Shown here piece after piece: positions 11,340 to 22,700 of a stretch of 64,000 bases of DNA. Within the stretch, counting starts at the first letter, position 1, and each line of letters starts with the position of its first letter. Position numbers and translations under genes: made by a program. The DNA is from Laetiporus sulphureus 93-53 (lineage: Eukaryota > Basidiomycota > Agaricomycetes > Polyporales > Laetiporaceae). Location: assembly GCF_001632365.1 (NCBI RefSeq), contig NW_024468524.1:214468-278467 (forward strand), given 5' to 3'. Below the pieces are notes generated by a model. That model saw only the letters and a list, made by a program, of their open reading frames with translations, did not search any database and had not been told where the DNA came from.

Positions 11340-12254
11340 TGTTACAGTATTGAGTGGGACCTTTCTTTTTGCACCAATAAAGTCATAATTCAGCAACCAC
11401 AAGTGGTTATTCAGACACCAACCTTCATATTGATCTCACAAAGTGAATACTTAGACAAACAGCACAATACCACCACATACATCGTGGATATGACTGTGTC
11501 TACCACATAACCATCAAGCGTCCATGATCCAGCCACCCAGTCATGTGACACTGGCCACTTGCCCTATTCGGAAGTTATCAGGTGTTGGTCACATGACACC
11601 AGGCCACTTGCCCAGAATGGAACTCTTTGGCCCACAATAGGCTTATCCATGCTCATTGGACCATCAAGCTAGCAAGCACCCAATTCGCTGCTCAATAGCA
11701 GCATCAACTACATGGCTGCCAAATAGTAGCACCAGCATTAGAATATGTGCTATGACAGAACCTCCATTAGCCACTCAATAAGTGGCACCACTTCAGCGAC
11801 TCAAATAGTGGCACCACCTTCAGGCAATTATCTCATTGGGTAAAGTAGGATTACCTTGGTGTATCCACAGCCTTTATAGATAGTTGCTATAGCAAAGTCC
11901 AGAACCATTACTGGTTTTGGCAATATGTTCACATGTAGACAGGACAGGACCCCAGTAAGTACACCATAGTTAGGGTACCCAGGGTCCACCACTACATGTA
12001 TATAAGCACATGAGGATCTAAGGGAAGACCTTAGATTCATTCACCTATTTCATGTGGCCTAACAACCAATTCACCCCCTTGTTGTGAGCATAAGGCTAAG
12101 GGCCCTTTGAGCCCCTTTTTTAGGCTGCATGTCACTGCATGCCTGGTTTGACCCTATCTGGGCAAACCCCTTTTTTGTGCAGGTCACTGGACGCTGGCAA
12201 GCACCTTGCTGCCATTTCCTTGCCTTAGAGCACAGGATCTAATGCGCCGTGACA
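11340..12254 (+). repeat. Family X solo LTR 2
   Basis: 915 bp, starting TGTTACAGTATTGAGTGG and ending GCGCCGTGACA; sense is rightward. Flanks are CAAAC and GACGG, which do not match each other but match, in reverse complement, the flanks of solo LTR 1. It separates the copia A protease from the copia B RNase H tail. Confidence 0.85.
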
Positions 12255-12381
12255 GACGGGCATCTCTAGTAATTCCATTAGTTTTTGATGCCTGGGCTTA
12301 GCAAGAGGCTTGGTAAAGATGTCTGCAGTCATATCGCCTGTCGGACAATATTTTACCTGAATAATTCCATCATCAACTTTC
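12255..12381 (-). pseudogene. pol: Copia B pol, C-terminal tail of RNase H
   Basis: The leftward strand encodes IIQVKYCPTGDMTADIFTKP followed by LAKPRHQKLMELLEMP, the usual C-terminal end of copia RNase H. It continues the copia B frame at 19740 and is separated from it by the gypsy insertion. The 5-bp duplication CTTTC occurs at 12377-12381 and again at 19740-19744. Confidence 0.85.
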
Positions 12382-13100
12382 TGTCACATCACTGCTGGAC
12401 AAGAGAGCAAAGAGACTAAAAAGGGACAGTCACATGGAATGTGCTGCCCTGATCCCCCTGATCCCTATGACCCCCCTGAACCCTGATGTGGTGTAAGAGC
12501 CTGAGACTTACTTGTTAATGGGGTGGATGTAGGTGAGGGTGAGAGATATATGCAAGGAGCTGGTGAGCTCAGTGGGTGCTACAGTGGTAGATGAGGAGAA
12601 ACAATCTGAAGTTTCATCCTCTACATGCTGGTTTTATATACATGTACAGCAGGCTATCTTATCTAAGCTACCTATCTACAGATATAAGCAAATGGCCGTA
12701 CATGAAATAATGGAATGTTCAGAAGTAGAACAATAAGTGGGAAGATCGATGGTTGCCGCAGTAATGCGTGTGCACATCGTGCCTATCTTGGTTTCTCTTT
12801 TGTTTTCTGGTGTGAACATCATGCCTATCTTGGCTTCTGGCTAAACTATTAGGAAGTGGAAGGCTGATGCATAACAATAGTCCTTGTTCCCTTTGTTCCC
12901 AAATGGGTGCCTCTATTGTATCCTGGAATAGACAGGTCCGACCGTATCATCTGCGAGTCTGGACCATAACATGTGATGTGGACTATCACCTGATCTCTAC
13001 ATGTCACATCTGTGGCTGAGTGGCATGAGATATTGGTGAAGCACGTGATCTGTGGTGTGAGAAAAGTTATGTGCAGACTTTGTGGTGAAAATCTGTGACA
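12382..13100 (-). repeat. 3' LTR of the chromovirus
   Basis: 719 bp, homologous to 19015-19739 and 1667-2395. CpG positions are heavily converted, for example ATGTCACATC at 13001-13010 where copy 1 keeps GCGTCGCGTC. The leftward TATA sequence TATATAAAAC lies near 12640. Confidence 0.9.
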
Positions 13101-13169
13101 CTACCCCCCCTCAAGGCTCATTGTCCCGAGGAGCCAAAACCTTTATTTCTCCTTCTAGTTGCTCGCAAC

Positions 13170-13565
13170 GGTTGGTAACTTCAGGAGGGAAACTCGAAGA
13201 TTATCTGGGCTATCCTGTCTCCTGATTTGACCGAAAAGACTAAATCTGTTGTGTTAATCAGTACGATCTTGAGTTCTCCAGTGTAATCAGGGTCAATGAC
13301 TCTTGCGCCCACGTCAATTCCTTGTGCAGCCAGTACGACCTTGAGTTCTCCAGTGTAATCAGGGTCAACGACTCCTGTGTCCACATCAATTCCTCATGCA
13401 GCCAGTCTGCTGCGTGGAGCTATTCATGTATAGATGTGTTTGGGAGGGTCAATTGCGACTCCCATTCCTACCACAGCTCGTGAATGTGGAGGGATTTCAT
13501 GTGTTTCTGCTGCATAAATATCCCATCCTGCTGCTTCATTTGAGGATTTTTTTGGTGTTTTGGCA
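13170..13565 (-). pseudogene. dUTPase domain at the 3' end of the chromovirus
   Basis: Homotrimeric dUTPase motifs are readable in order on the leftward strand: [20 protein letters not shown] (motif 1 region), IAPRSRLAA (motif 2, usually PRSGLA), GVVDPDYTGELKVVL (motif 3) and SGDRIAQIIF (motif 4). dUTPases hydrolyse dUTP to dUMP and limit uracil incorporation. It follows the chromodomain in the same region. Two TGA codons, flanking motif 2, stand where CGA is likely, and the second 72-bp unit has CAA at the same codon; both fit CpG decay. Motif 3 is duplicated. The final glycine-rich motif 5 is not seen. dUTPase-bearing gypsy elements have been reported from the basidiomycete Phanerochaete. 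Confidence 0.8.
13259..13402 (-). repeat. 2 x 72-bp tandem repeat inside the dUTPase
   Basis: Units 13259-13330 and 13331-13402 differ at few positions and are exactly 24 codons each. Each encodes A-A-x-GIDV followed by a VIDPDYTGELK-type motif 3, so the protein would have two copies of the nucleotide-binding hairpin. Confidence 0.85.
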
Positions 13566-15106
13566 TTATCTGTCATTTTATGATATAGGAAAAACTTGTC
13601 TGGGTGGTTGGACATGTTGATTTTGTGCGTGGATATTGGTGCAACTTCATATGAGGATAGTTCGAAGCATTTTCCAATGAATGTAACAACCCTGATTGGT
13701 GCTTTGGCTGCATCTGGGTGTTGTTGGTGGAATTCTCGAAGAAGCTTGTCGGCGTTGGTGAGATTTGTTCGGGGTTCCCATGTGTCGTCAGAATGGTCAT
13801 AGCCTTTCCATTTGACAAGGTATTGAACCCTTCCCCTCACAACCTTCGAGTCTAGTATTTCTTCAACTTCGAATTCTGGTTCTCCTTCGATTTCTATAGC
13901 TGGGGGCTTTGGGGGTTCACAGTTTGCGATCATGTCTTGATGGTACATGATCAATTTGCTAGCATGGAAGACCGGATGGACCTTCATTTGCTTGGGCAAT
14001 TCCAGTTTGAATGTGACTGGGCCTAGCTTCTGAAGTACTTTGTAAGGTCCAAAGTTTTATGTGCCTAGCTTCGCGGATTTGACTTTTACTCTGAGGTCTT
14101 TTCCCTTGAGTAGTACTAGGTCTCCGACTTTGAATGGGACTTCTCCCTTTTTCTTGTCGAAGTACCATTTCATCTGTGAAGCTGAATCTTCCAATGCTGC
14201 CTTTGCCTGTTCTTGTGCCTCGGATCGGTAGGTGAATAAGTGTTCCAATGAGGGATGACATATTGATTCGTGTATGTCTGGTGCCATTTTTGGATGTCGG
14301 CTGTATTCGACAAAGAATGGGGAAAGTGTGGTGGACTCATGGATCTGGTTGTTGTATGAAAATTTTGCCGTTGGCAGGTAATAGACCCAATCATTCTGTC
14401 TGTGATTACAGTACATGCATAGGTACTGTTCCAATACCTGGTTAACCCTTTCTATCTGACCGTCTGTCTGGGGATGGTATGCTGTAGACATTGTTGACTT
14501 TATACCGAGCTTCTGGCAGAACTCCTGGAATAGTTTGCTCACAAATTGAGTACCTCTGTCTGAGATAATCTGGTGCGGCAATCCGTGGAGTTTGAAGACT
14601 TCATTATAGAATACGTTAGCGACTTGCGATGATGTGACTGTATCATCCGTCATGTAGAAGTGCACTCATTTCGTGAGTCTGTCTACGACGACAAGTATTG
14701 CTGTCTTCTTTTCTCCCCTAAAGTCCATGGCTGGAGGCAGTTGTGTGATGAGATCCACTGTGATGATCTCCCATGGTCCTCCTGGTACCTCATTTGGTTG
14801 TAGTAGTCTGTATGGTTTTTCTCTAGAGTACTTGTTGCATTGACAACTATCACAACCTTGTACATATTGCTTAACCATTACCGATATTCCTGGCCACCAA
14901 TAGTTCCGAGTAATAAGCTCCAATGTTTTGAACCTGCCTGGGTGTCCAGCTGGTAACGTGTTGTGATGGAGCTTTATTAGGTCAAGGCATAGCTGTTGAT
15001 CCTTGGGGACATAAACCTTTCCGTGATGGAGTAGCAGTCCGTGCTCAAAGTCCATTCTGCAAGGTTTTTCCCAAATTCGCGCTGTTCTGTAGTCAAAAGC
15101 GCACAA
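13566..15106 (-). pseudogene. int: Chromovirus integrase with GPY module and chromodomain
   Basis: Reading leftward, the zinc finger HHNTLPAGHPGRFKT...CDSCQCNK is at about 14990-14840. The catalytic core has ITVDLITQLP, ISDRGTQFVS and QTDGQIERVN, giving D, D and E. Then come a GPY/F-like module ([13 protein letters not shown], near 14020-14055), HPVFHASKL, and a chromodomain at about 13870-13720 ([20 protein letters not shown], then [13 protein letters not shown]). The chromodomain normally directs integration to particular chromatin marks. In-frame stops near 14058 and 14667 break it. The frame runs on into the dUTPase. Confidence 0.9.
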
Positions 15107-16592
15107 TAATCTTTGGTCATCATGTCATCTGTGAGTGCCTTCTTGATCCTTTCCAGTAGTTGAGCATCATCAACTTCAGATGCGTGAGCAGGTCGAATTG
15201 CATTGATAGTGAAAAATTCAGGTTTTAACAGCATTTGGTCCAAATTGTTGCTGTCTACCCCCCTCTCATGGTCTGGCCTCCTGGACAGAGGATCGGCACG
15301 TAGCATTGTCTTTCCAGGTCGGTGACTGAGAATGAAATTAAATCTGGTGAGGAATAATGACCAGCGCGCTTGGCGCTGAGATAGTTTCTGTGCCTGACGG
15401 AAGTATGTAAGGTTGAGATGGTCTGACCAAATCTCAATGGGTTCTGGGTGTCCTTCTAAGTAGTGCCGGTATTCTTCTAGTGCCTGAATAATTGCAAGCA
15501 TTTCCTTGTCGTAAATTTCATAGTTTCTCTCATGTTCATTGAGTGACTTTGAGTAGTATGCGACTGGGTGCCATAGCTTGTCTTCTCCCAGTTGTTCGAG
15601 TACTGCACCAGTTGCATAGTCTGAGGAGTCGGTCTCCAGACAGTATGGTGCAGTGTCATTGGGGAGTTGTAAGATCGGGGCTGAGGTGAACACCATTTTG
15701 AGTGCACTGAAGGCTTGGTCTTGCTCTTCCTTTCATTGCCAGGGCACATCCTTGCAGGTGAGAAGCGTTAAAGGTCATGCGAGTTTCACAAAGTCCTTTA
15801 TAGATCACCTGTAGAAATTCGCGAATCCTAAAAAGGCCTGTACTTGTTTGACCTTAGTAGGTGCAGGCCAGCCAAGCACACTTCGACTTTAGCAGGGTCC
15901 ATCTGTACCGAGTTCTTGCTGATGATCATGCCAAGATACTCGATTGAGGATTGTTCAAAGGAGCACTTTTCCGGTTTGGCATATAAGTCATTGTCCCGGA
16001 GGCACTGTAGAACTGCTTTTACTAGTTGTCGGTGTTCTTCGAGATCATCCGTAAATATGATAATGTCATCTAAGTAGACTACCACCTTTCCAGTGCGAAT
16101 TAAGTCTTCGAGGACTGTATTCATCATTGTTTGGAAGGTGCTGGGAGCGTTGCAGAAACTGAAGTACATTACAGTGAGTTTGAAGAGGCCACAATGTGTG
16201 ATGAAAGTGGCTTTTTCTTTGTCTCCTTCCCTAATCCTTATGTTGTTGAACCCCCATCTCAGATCAAGCTTCGTAAATATGCTAGCATGTGAGAGTCTGT
16301 CAATGAGGTCCGAAATGCATGGGATTGGGAACTTGTTCTTCTTTGTTACTGCATTGAGGTTCCTGTAATCTTGGACTAGCCTCAGTGATCCATTCTTCTT
16401 TTTGACGAAGAAGACGGGTGCTGCTGTTGGACTTCTTAATCTCTTGATGTATCCTTTGGCCACCTCTTGGTCTATCCACATGTCGAGCGAATTTCTTTCC
16501 TGGAAGTTCATAGGATTTAGCTTTGCCGGGCGTGGTAACGATGCCTCTGGAACAAGTTCGATTGGATGATTGTAGGGCTTTCTTGTGGGCAT
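15107..16592 (-). pseudogene. pol: Chromovirus reverse transcriptase and RNase H
   Basis: The RT (16592-15828) shows FVKKKNGSLRLVQDYRNLN, LDLRWGFNNIRI, FSFCNAPSTFQ and VYLDDIIIF, the YLDD active site with both Asp. RNase H (15696 onward) shows LETDSSDYATGAVLEQ, YSKSLNEHERNYEIYDKEML and WSDHLNLTYF. An interruption near 15750-15830 separates the two domains. A stop near 15110 separates RNase H from the integrase finger. Confidence 0.9.
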
Positions 16593-17282
16593 TCATTCTG
16601 ACTGCTTCTTGAAGAACACATCACCATACTCGTGGAAGTGTTTGGGGACATAGACTGACCAGTAGTCTTTGTCCTGTTCTCCTTTTTGTGGCATTCTATC
16701 CTGATTTCTCTTGGTGTCAAGGCCCATAATGAGTGATGCTACAGCTTGTGCGTCAGGGTCTTCTGATAATGACACCCATCTAATGAAGCTGTCCATGTCA
16801 TTCCAGTTGTCACCTAACTCCTGGGAACTGATGAACTCCATCAGGTCTTCGATGTGAGGAATGTTTGTGTCTTCCAGGTCATCCTCCTGGACTGCTACCT
16901 GTGAGGGTGCACATCTCTGTGGGCATCGGGTAAAATCGACCATGAGTTTTCCCCAATCTACTTCTGGGTTGTGCTCCTTGAGTAAACTCATGCCTAGTAT
17001 AATGTCCTTGTGACCTATATCGGTAACCAGAAGACTTTGTCTGCTTGTGTGGTTTCTGATAATTATACTTAGAAGAATCCTTTTCTTAATGGTTCCACCC
17101 TTGTTGTGAGATGTGTCTGCGTTATAAACCCTGATCTCCTTCTCAAGTGAGATCGTAGCAAGATTCAACTGATCAACCAGCCGTGGGTTGATGTAACAAG
17201 AATATGCTCCTGAGTCGAGGAGCGCCTCAGTCTGGACTTCCCTTACTCCCTGTTTGAGGTGAACAGGTAAATCGATCACATG
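16593..17282 (-). pseudogene. pro: Chromovirus protease
   Basis: An open leftward stretch with ALLDSGAYSCYINPRLVDQL, the D-S-G retroviral aspartic protease signature, and IILGMSLLKEHNPEVDW, the second conserved flap region (usually ILG...WL). It lies between the gag zinc knuckle and RT as usual. It would cleave the polyprotein. Confidence 0.85.
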
Positions 17283-18977
17283 TTTTGACGAACCAGTTGA
17301 TGCAATATAGAGAAAACTCGATACTGGTACATGCGAGAGCGAGTAGGTACTGTTACAATGTCTATGGGGACTCTGGCCAGACCTCAGAGAACCCGCTGAA
17401 GAAAACCCTCATTGTCTTCTACCTCCATGATCCTAGCTGCTTCAATAGCTGGTTCCGGTTCTGCCTCCTTCTCCTTTCCCTTCACATCGTAGCTGGCGAT
17501 GAAAGCACAGACTGCTTCTTCTCTCACCTTGCTGTCGTCGGAGCTGGTTGATGATGCCATTGTTGATATTGCCCTCATCGCTTGCCCCCACTTTGGCATC
17601 TCAAATTTGCCTTTGTATTTGGGGTCCAGGCATCGCTGTTTAAATATGAAGGGGTGTTTCCCACATCATATGCACAGCTTCTTCTCTAGCCATCCTTCCT
17701 GCTCCTTGGTAAGTGTGGATACTCGATCCACAACCATTGTGTTAGGGTCCTTCAGGGCTCGTGGTGCCAATGATGTTGCCGTTGTTCCACGCTGTCCTGC
17801 CTTGTCAGCTCTGAACTTGGACTCCAATTGGAGACATAGGTCGAGGTATTCTGGCCATGTGATGGGGTCGGCAATTCCTAGACTGTCTCGTGTCACCATT
17901 GCTTGGCACACGTCCTTGTCACGATGTTCAGCGATGTAACCAATGAGTGCAGTATGCCCCAAGTTGGTCTTGGTGGCCCATTGATGGAACTTTTCTGCGA
18001 AGAATACCATCGTGGGATACGTTTTGCCACAGATCTTCTCCAAATGCTGCTGCACATCCTTGTCGGGTCGAGGGTCCTGTTGTTGACTTTGAGAATATCG
18101 ACGAAGTCTTCCCAAGTACTGAGTGATTGCTGTGCTGCTGCTCTTGTTGCGTATTCAGACATGTAGGTGAATGCTCCACCTTCTAAGTGCAACAGGGCCG
18201 TGGTAATCTTGTGCTCGTCGTCATTGATCTCGTTCCACCGCATCCATATACTGAGTTGTTGGAGCCAATCCTCCAGACTTCCTTTGCCCGAGTACTGTGA
18301 AGGTTCGGCAATTTTGATGTGGGGCTTGTGCGATTGGACCGTGCCTGATGCTCGTCCTTGAGGCAGTATGAGAACACTCCTAGTATTGGCTGGAGCCTAA
18401 AGCGAGTAGCGTCGACCTGCTTGGTGAGCTTCTCGATGTGTATCATTGGCCGGACTCTGGATGGGAGTGGGTGAATGGGACAGGCAATGGTGTTGGTCTT
18501 TATAAAGTTCAGAAGGGGCTGAACTGAGATGGGAGCAATGACGGGGGGAGAAACTGCATTGGATGTGATGAGTTCTGGAGGTGGTGCCCGCTTGCGACTA
18601 CCCGTGGTAAGACATCTGCATCTGGGCTTGTAGCATTCAAGCAGTGAGGTGCGATCATGAGGCTTGCAGATGATTCCGCACTTTATGATGTGTGTGGTGT
18701 CAACGACCCTTGCTGCTGCATGCTGCCTGTCTGTGGACGATGCACCTAGTGACGTGAGTGTGAGGAGTCTTCCGTGCTCCTTGTTGGTTTCCTGACACTT
18801 GTAGTGAGCGTCGAGGTCAATCCTAGAGGTGGCCTTGCACTTTGATGCCTTGAGCAGCTCAGAGTTTTGCTGAGGCTCACGCCGGGTAGAGATCAGGTTG
18901 GAACGTGTGTCAAAAAAGCCATGCGCTACGGCTGAAACTGCTTGCACTGAAAATACATGGCTGCTTGTGTTAGACAC
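17283..18977 (-). pseudogene. gag: Chromovirus gag with 0.9-kb internal deletion
   Basis: The N-terminal part (18977 to about 18360) matches gag copy 1. It then joins directly to the segment matching window position about 104 and leftward, so the coiled-coil part (about 897 bp in copy 1) is gone and the frame changes after LKDEHQ. Both deletion ends share TGCT-G-CCTTG microhomology. Downstream, the capsid-like region reads GSLEDWLQQL, RWNEINDDEHKITTALLHLE and FAEKFHQWATKTNLGHTALI. A zinc-knuckle-like CGKHPFIFKQRC follows KKLCI, with TGA at a Trp-like codon (near 17668). Confidence 0.8.
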
Positions 18978-18999
18978 TAAGCAGGAGCACAGAAAATTG

Positions 19000-19012
19000 T
19001 CAGATTGTCTCT
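19000..19012 (-). promoter_or_regulatory. Self-primer binding site of the chromovirus
   Basis: AGAGACAATCTGA (minus strand), two bases inside the 5' LTR. It is complementary to the LTR segment at 19230-19242 except for one position, which can form a G-U pair. Copy 1 has a perfect 13-nt match at the same place. Confidence 0.6.
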
Positions 19013-19014
19013 AA

Positions 19015-19739
19015 TGTCACAGCACTGCTGGACAAGAGGGCAAAGAGACTAAAAAGGGACAGTCACGTGGAACGTGCCGCCCTGATCCCCCTGATCCCTA
19101 TGACCCTCCTGAACCCTGATGTGGCACAAGAGCCTGAGACTTACTTATTGATGGGGTGGGCACAGGTGAGGGTGAGAGATATATGCAAGGAGCTGGTGAG
19201 CTCAGTGGGTGCTACAGTGGTAGATGAGGAGAAACAATCTGAAGTTTCGTCCTCTACATGCTGGTAGTATATACATGTACAGCGGGCTATCTTACCTAAG
19301 CTACCTATCTATGGATATAAGCTAATGGCTGTACATGAAACAATGGCAATGGAATGTTCAGAAGTAGAACAATAAGTGGGAAGATCGATGGTTGCTGCAG
19401 TAATGCATGTGCACATTGTGCCTATCTTGGTTTCCCTTTTGTTCTCTGGTGTGAATATCGTGTCTATCTTGGCTTCTGGCTAAACTATTAGGAAGCGGAA
19501 GGCCGATGTGTAACAATAGTCCTTGTTCCCTTTGTTCCCAAATGGGTGCCTCTATTGTATCCTAGAATAGACAGGCCTGACCATATTATCTGCAGGTCTG
19601 GACCATAACATGTGATGTGGACTATCACCTGATCTCTACGCATCGCATCTGTGGCTGAGTGGCATGAGATATTGGTGAAGCACATGATCTGTGGTGTGAG
19701 AAAAGTCACGTGCAGACTTTATGGTGAAAATCTGTGACA
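19015..19739 (-). repeat. 5' LTR of the chromovirus
   Basis: 725 bp, partner of 12382-13100. The right flank CTTTC (19740-19744) matches the left flank at 12377-12381. The TATA-like GTATATAC near 19270 lies about 30 nt upstream of the predicted start segment 19242-19230. Confidence 0.9.
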
Positions 19740-22700
19740 CTTTCTCTCGAATGTAATGATGTCTGATATCAAAATGCTTTGATCGCACATGAAATTGCAG
19801 ATCTTTCGCAATTGATATAGCGCTCATATTATCGCTGTTCAAAATTTTTGGTTCAGTCAGTTCGAAACATATTTCTTTGAATAGATTTCACAGCCATACC
19901 GTCTCTTTTGCAGCTTGAGCAAATGTCATATGTATATTCGGCTTCCGTAGTAGATAATGTGACAGTGGATTGCTTCTTCAAGCTCCATGTTATCGCACCT
20001 GTGTCTATTAGGAAAACATATCCTGAGATCAATTTTCGATCTTCATCATTGGCAAAATTGGCATCGGAATATCCCTCGAATTTACATTGTTCAAGGTATG
20101 GTTTCCCTTCTTTGGGACCATATACTATTCTGACATCTCGTGTGCCAGATAAATATCTGAGGATGCACTTTGCGGCTGTCCAATGTGCCATGCCAGGATT
20201 GGCAGTGAAAGAGCTTAAGTGTTGTACTGCATAAGCAATATCTGGGCGCGTTGCCACAGCAGCATATATTAGAGATCCAATGAGTGATGCATATCTGTTG
20301 CTACAGTTTTGCACATCATCGATCCCAGTTTCCTCCTTCTCGAGGGGAATATTTGGATCAAGAGGCATGCCTACCACATTTGAGTTCACTTACCCTTCTT
20401 TTTGCAGGATAGAAACAATATATTTATTTTGAGTGATTTTAATTGTGCACTTTGCACGATCTCACTCAATTTCTATCCCGATGATCTTCTTTGGATCATC
20501 AAGGTCAGTGACTTCAAACATGGTCTGAAGTTCATGCTTCAGATGACCCATAATATTAGTTTCATTGGTGAATATCAGTAGATCGTCTACCCATATGCTA
20601 ACGATTTCTACTTTTCCACCTCTGATCTGAATATATGTGCAAGGATCTGAGAATAATCGCCTAAAACCCGCATTTATTAGCTCATGGTTAAGTTGAATAT
20701 TCCACTCATGCCCAGCTTGTTTGAGTCCATAGAGGGTCTTGTGTAATCTGCATACACGATGCATCTGGTCTGCATACCCTTCAGGCTGGTGCATATAAAT
20801 CTCCTCTTTCAGGATTCCATTTAGATAGGTGCCTTTGATGTCCATCTGTTGGATTTCCCAATTGAGGATTGCAGCTAGCCCTAGAACAGCTCAAATTGTC
20901 TCAAGATGGACCACGGGCGAGAACGTCTCCATGTAGTCCATGCCAGGGATCTGTGAGTAGCCTTTTGCCACTAGATGTGCCTTGTATTTGATTACCTCAC
21001 CTTCCTCTTGTTGGTCTTCTTGACCAGGACCCATTTGTTGCCTACCGCTTTGTGGTCTGGGGTAGATCTACAAGATCCCATGTCCCCATTATGCAGTTGC
21101 TTCATCTCAGCTTGCACTGCTTGCTCCCAATGGGGCCATTCCAGTGAGTTCTTCGCATCCTGTAATGATTTCGGCTCATCTGGATTTATAAAAGTGCACA
21201 TTGCCTGGTAGATTACTTTGGCAGATGCAGCAGCATCCATGTCATCATTATCTGCCTCAGGGTCATTGAGAAGCCGATAGTTCAGATGCACGATCTTTCA
21301 TTTGAGGTTCTTCAGGTACCTGCGCTTCTTCCACTTCGATGTGCTTTAGCTTTTTCAGATCGGAACGCGGCACATTCCCAGTGGAAGACTCCCCCTTGCA
21401 CATTTGATCTGGCACGGACTCCCTCTGTAGCTCCAGTGTGTCAGTTGGCACAGAGGGTGGAAGCTGCGAAGTGGGTGCAAAATGATAATTGTGCGAAGTT
21501 TTTACAGTGCGTGTGGATGCATCGTAGTAGTGGATGGTGCACGGTCCATCGAGATAACCAATGAAGAGGTACGTGATGGCATGTGGTGCTAACTTCGACA
21601 AGTTAAGTGTTTCATTGAGCACCCATACAGCGGATCCGAATTCACATAGATATGCGATATGAGGCTTTCGCGCGTTCCATTTCTCGTATGGTGTCATGTC
21701 AGGTAACGTGCGCGTAGTTGCGCGATTCTTGATGTATGCGGCATGACCGACTGCTTCTGCCCACAGATAGCATGGAATGTCATATGCGTAGAGCATAGCA
21801 TGTGCGCGCAATAATAATGTGCAGTTTAGACGTTTCACAATTCCATTCTGAGATGGAGAATAAGGTGCAATAGTGCCTGTTTCAATTCCTCAGGATTGGC
21901 ACCATTGTGTCAAGTCATTATTTAGATATTCGTGTCCATTATCCATTTGGAGCTGACGACGCTGGGTCCCATAACAATGGTCGAGATTTGTCAAATAAAA
22001 TTTGACTTTCTCGAATGTCTCATCTTTTGTTTTCATTAATGATACTGTAGTAAATCTGGTACAGTCGTCCGTGAATGAGATGAAATAACACCATCCTTGT
22101 GGAGCAGTCGTCGGAGCCAGTTTCCACACATCTGTGTGTGTTAATTCTCCAGGGACTGTTTCTCTTTTTGCTGCCTCTTTCAGAAATGACTTCCTGATGG
22201 CCTTAGCTTGTATGCAGACTTCACACTCAATATGATCTGGGCTGGGCACGATTTCTAGACCTTTGACCATGTGCTCCCGGTGTAACTGTGTGAGCGCTGG
22301 TTTCGCAATATGGCCATAAATTCTGTGCCACTCGTCCCAGGTGTGAGGAGTGTCTTCCTGCATGGCATATATTAATTCGGAAGCGGTAAAAATGGGCTCA
22401 AGATTTAATTGATAAAGTTGACCTTGTTTCTTACCTACAGCAAGTGTAGCACCACACTTATCCATGATTAGCGCACAACTGTCACCCATGTGTACCCTTC
22501 CACTGGCTTCATCAAGCTGTGCAATGAATAGAAGATTGCTGGATGCTGTCGGCACATGTAGCACATTGTGAAGATTGAACCTTACTATGCGATTTTCCAC
22601 TTTACTTCGGATGGCTACAGTGCCTCGGCCTAAAGCCTTGATAGGCGCTGGACCTATCTTGGAGATTAAGTGGTTGCATAAGGGCTCATAGGTCTGGAAA

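Larger units (their letters stand above)
12382..19739 (-). mobile_element. Ty3/gypsy chromovirus with dUTPase, internally deleted
   Basis: A 7.36-kb leftward element with two LTRs (12382-13100 and 19015-19739), TGTCAC...GTGACA ends and a perfect CTTTC target duplication. A polypurine tract TTGAGGGGGGGTAG (13114-13101 on the minus strand) precedes the 3' LTR. The order is gag, protease, RT, RNase H, integrase, chromodomain, dUTPase. Gag has lost about 0.9 kb relative to the copy at the left edge, and several stops are present, so it is not autonomous. It is inserted in the RNase H of copia B. Confidence 0.9.
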
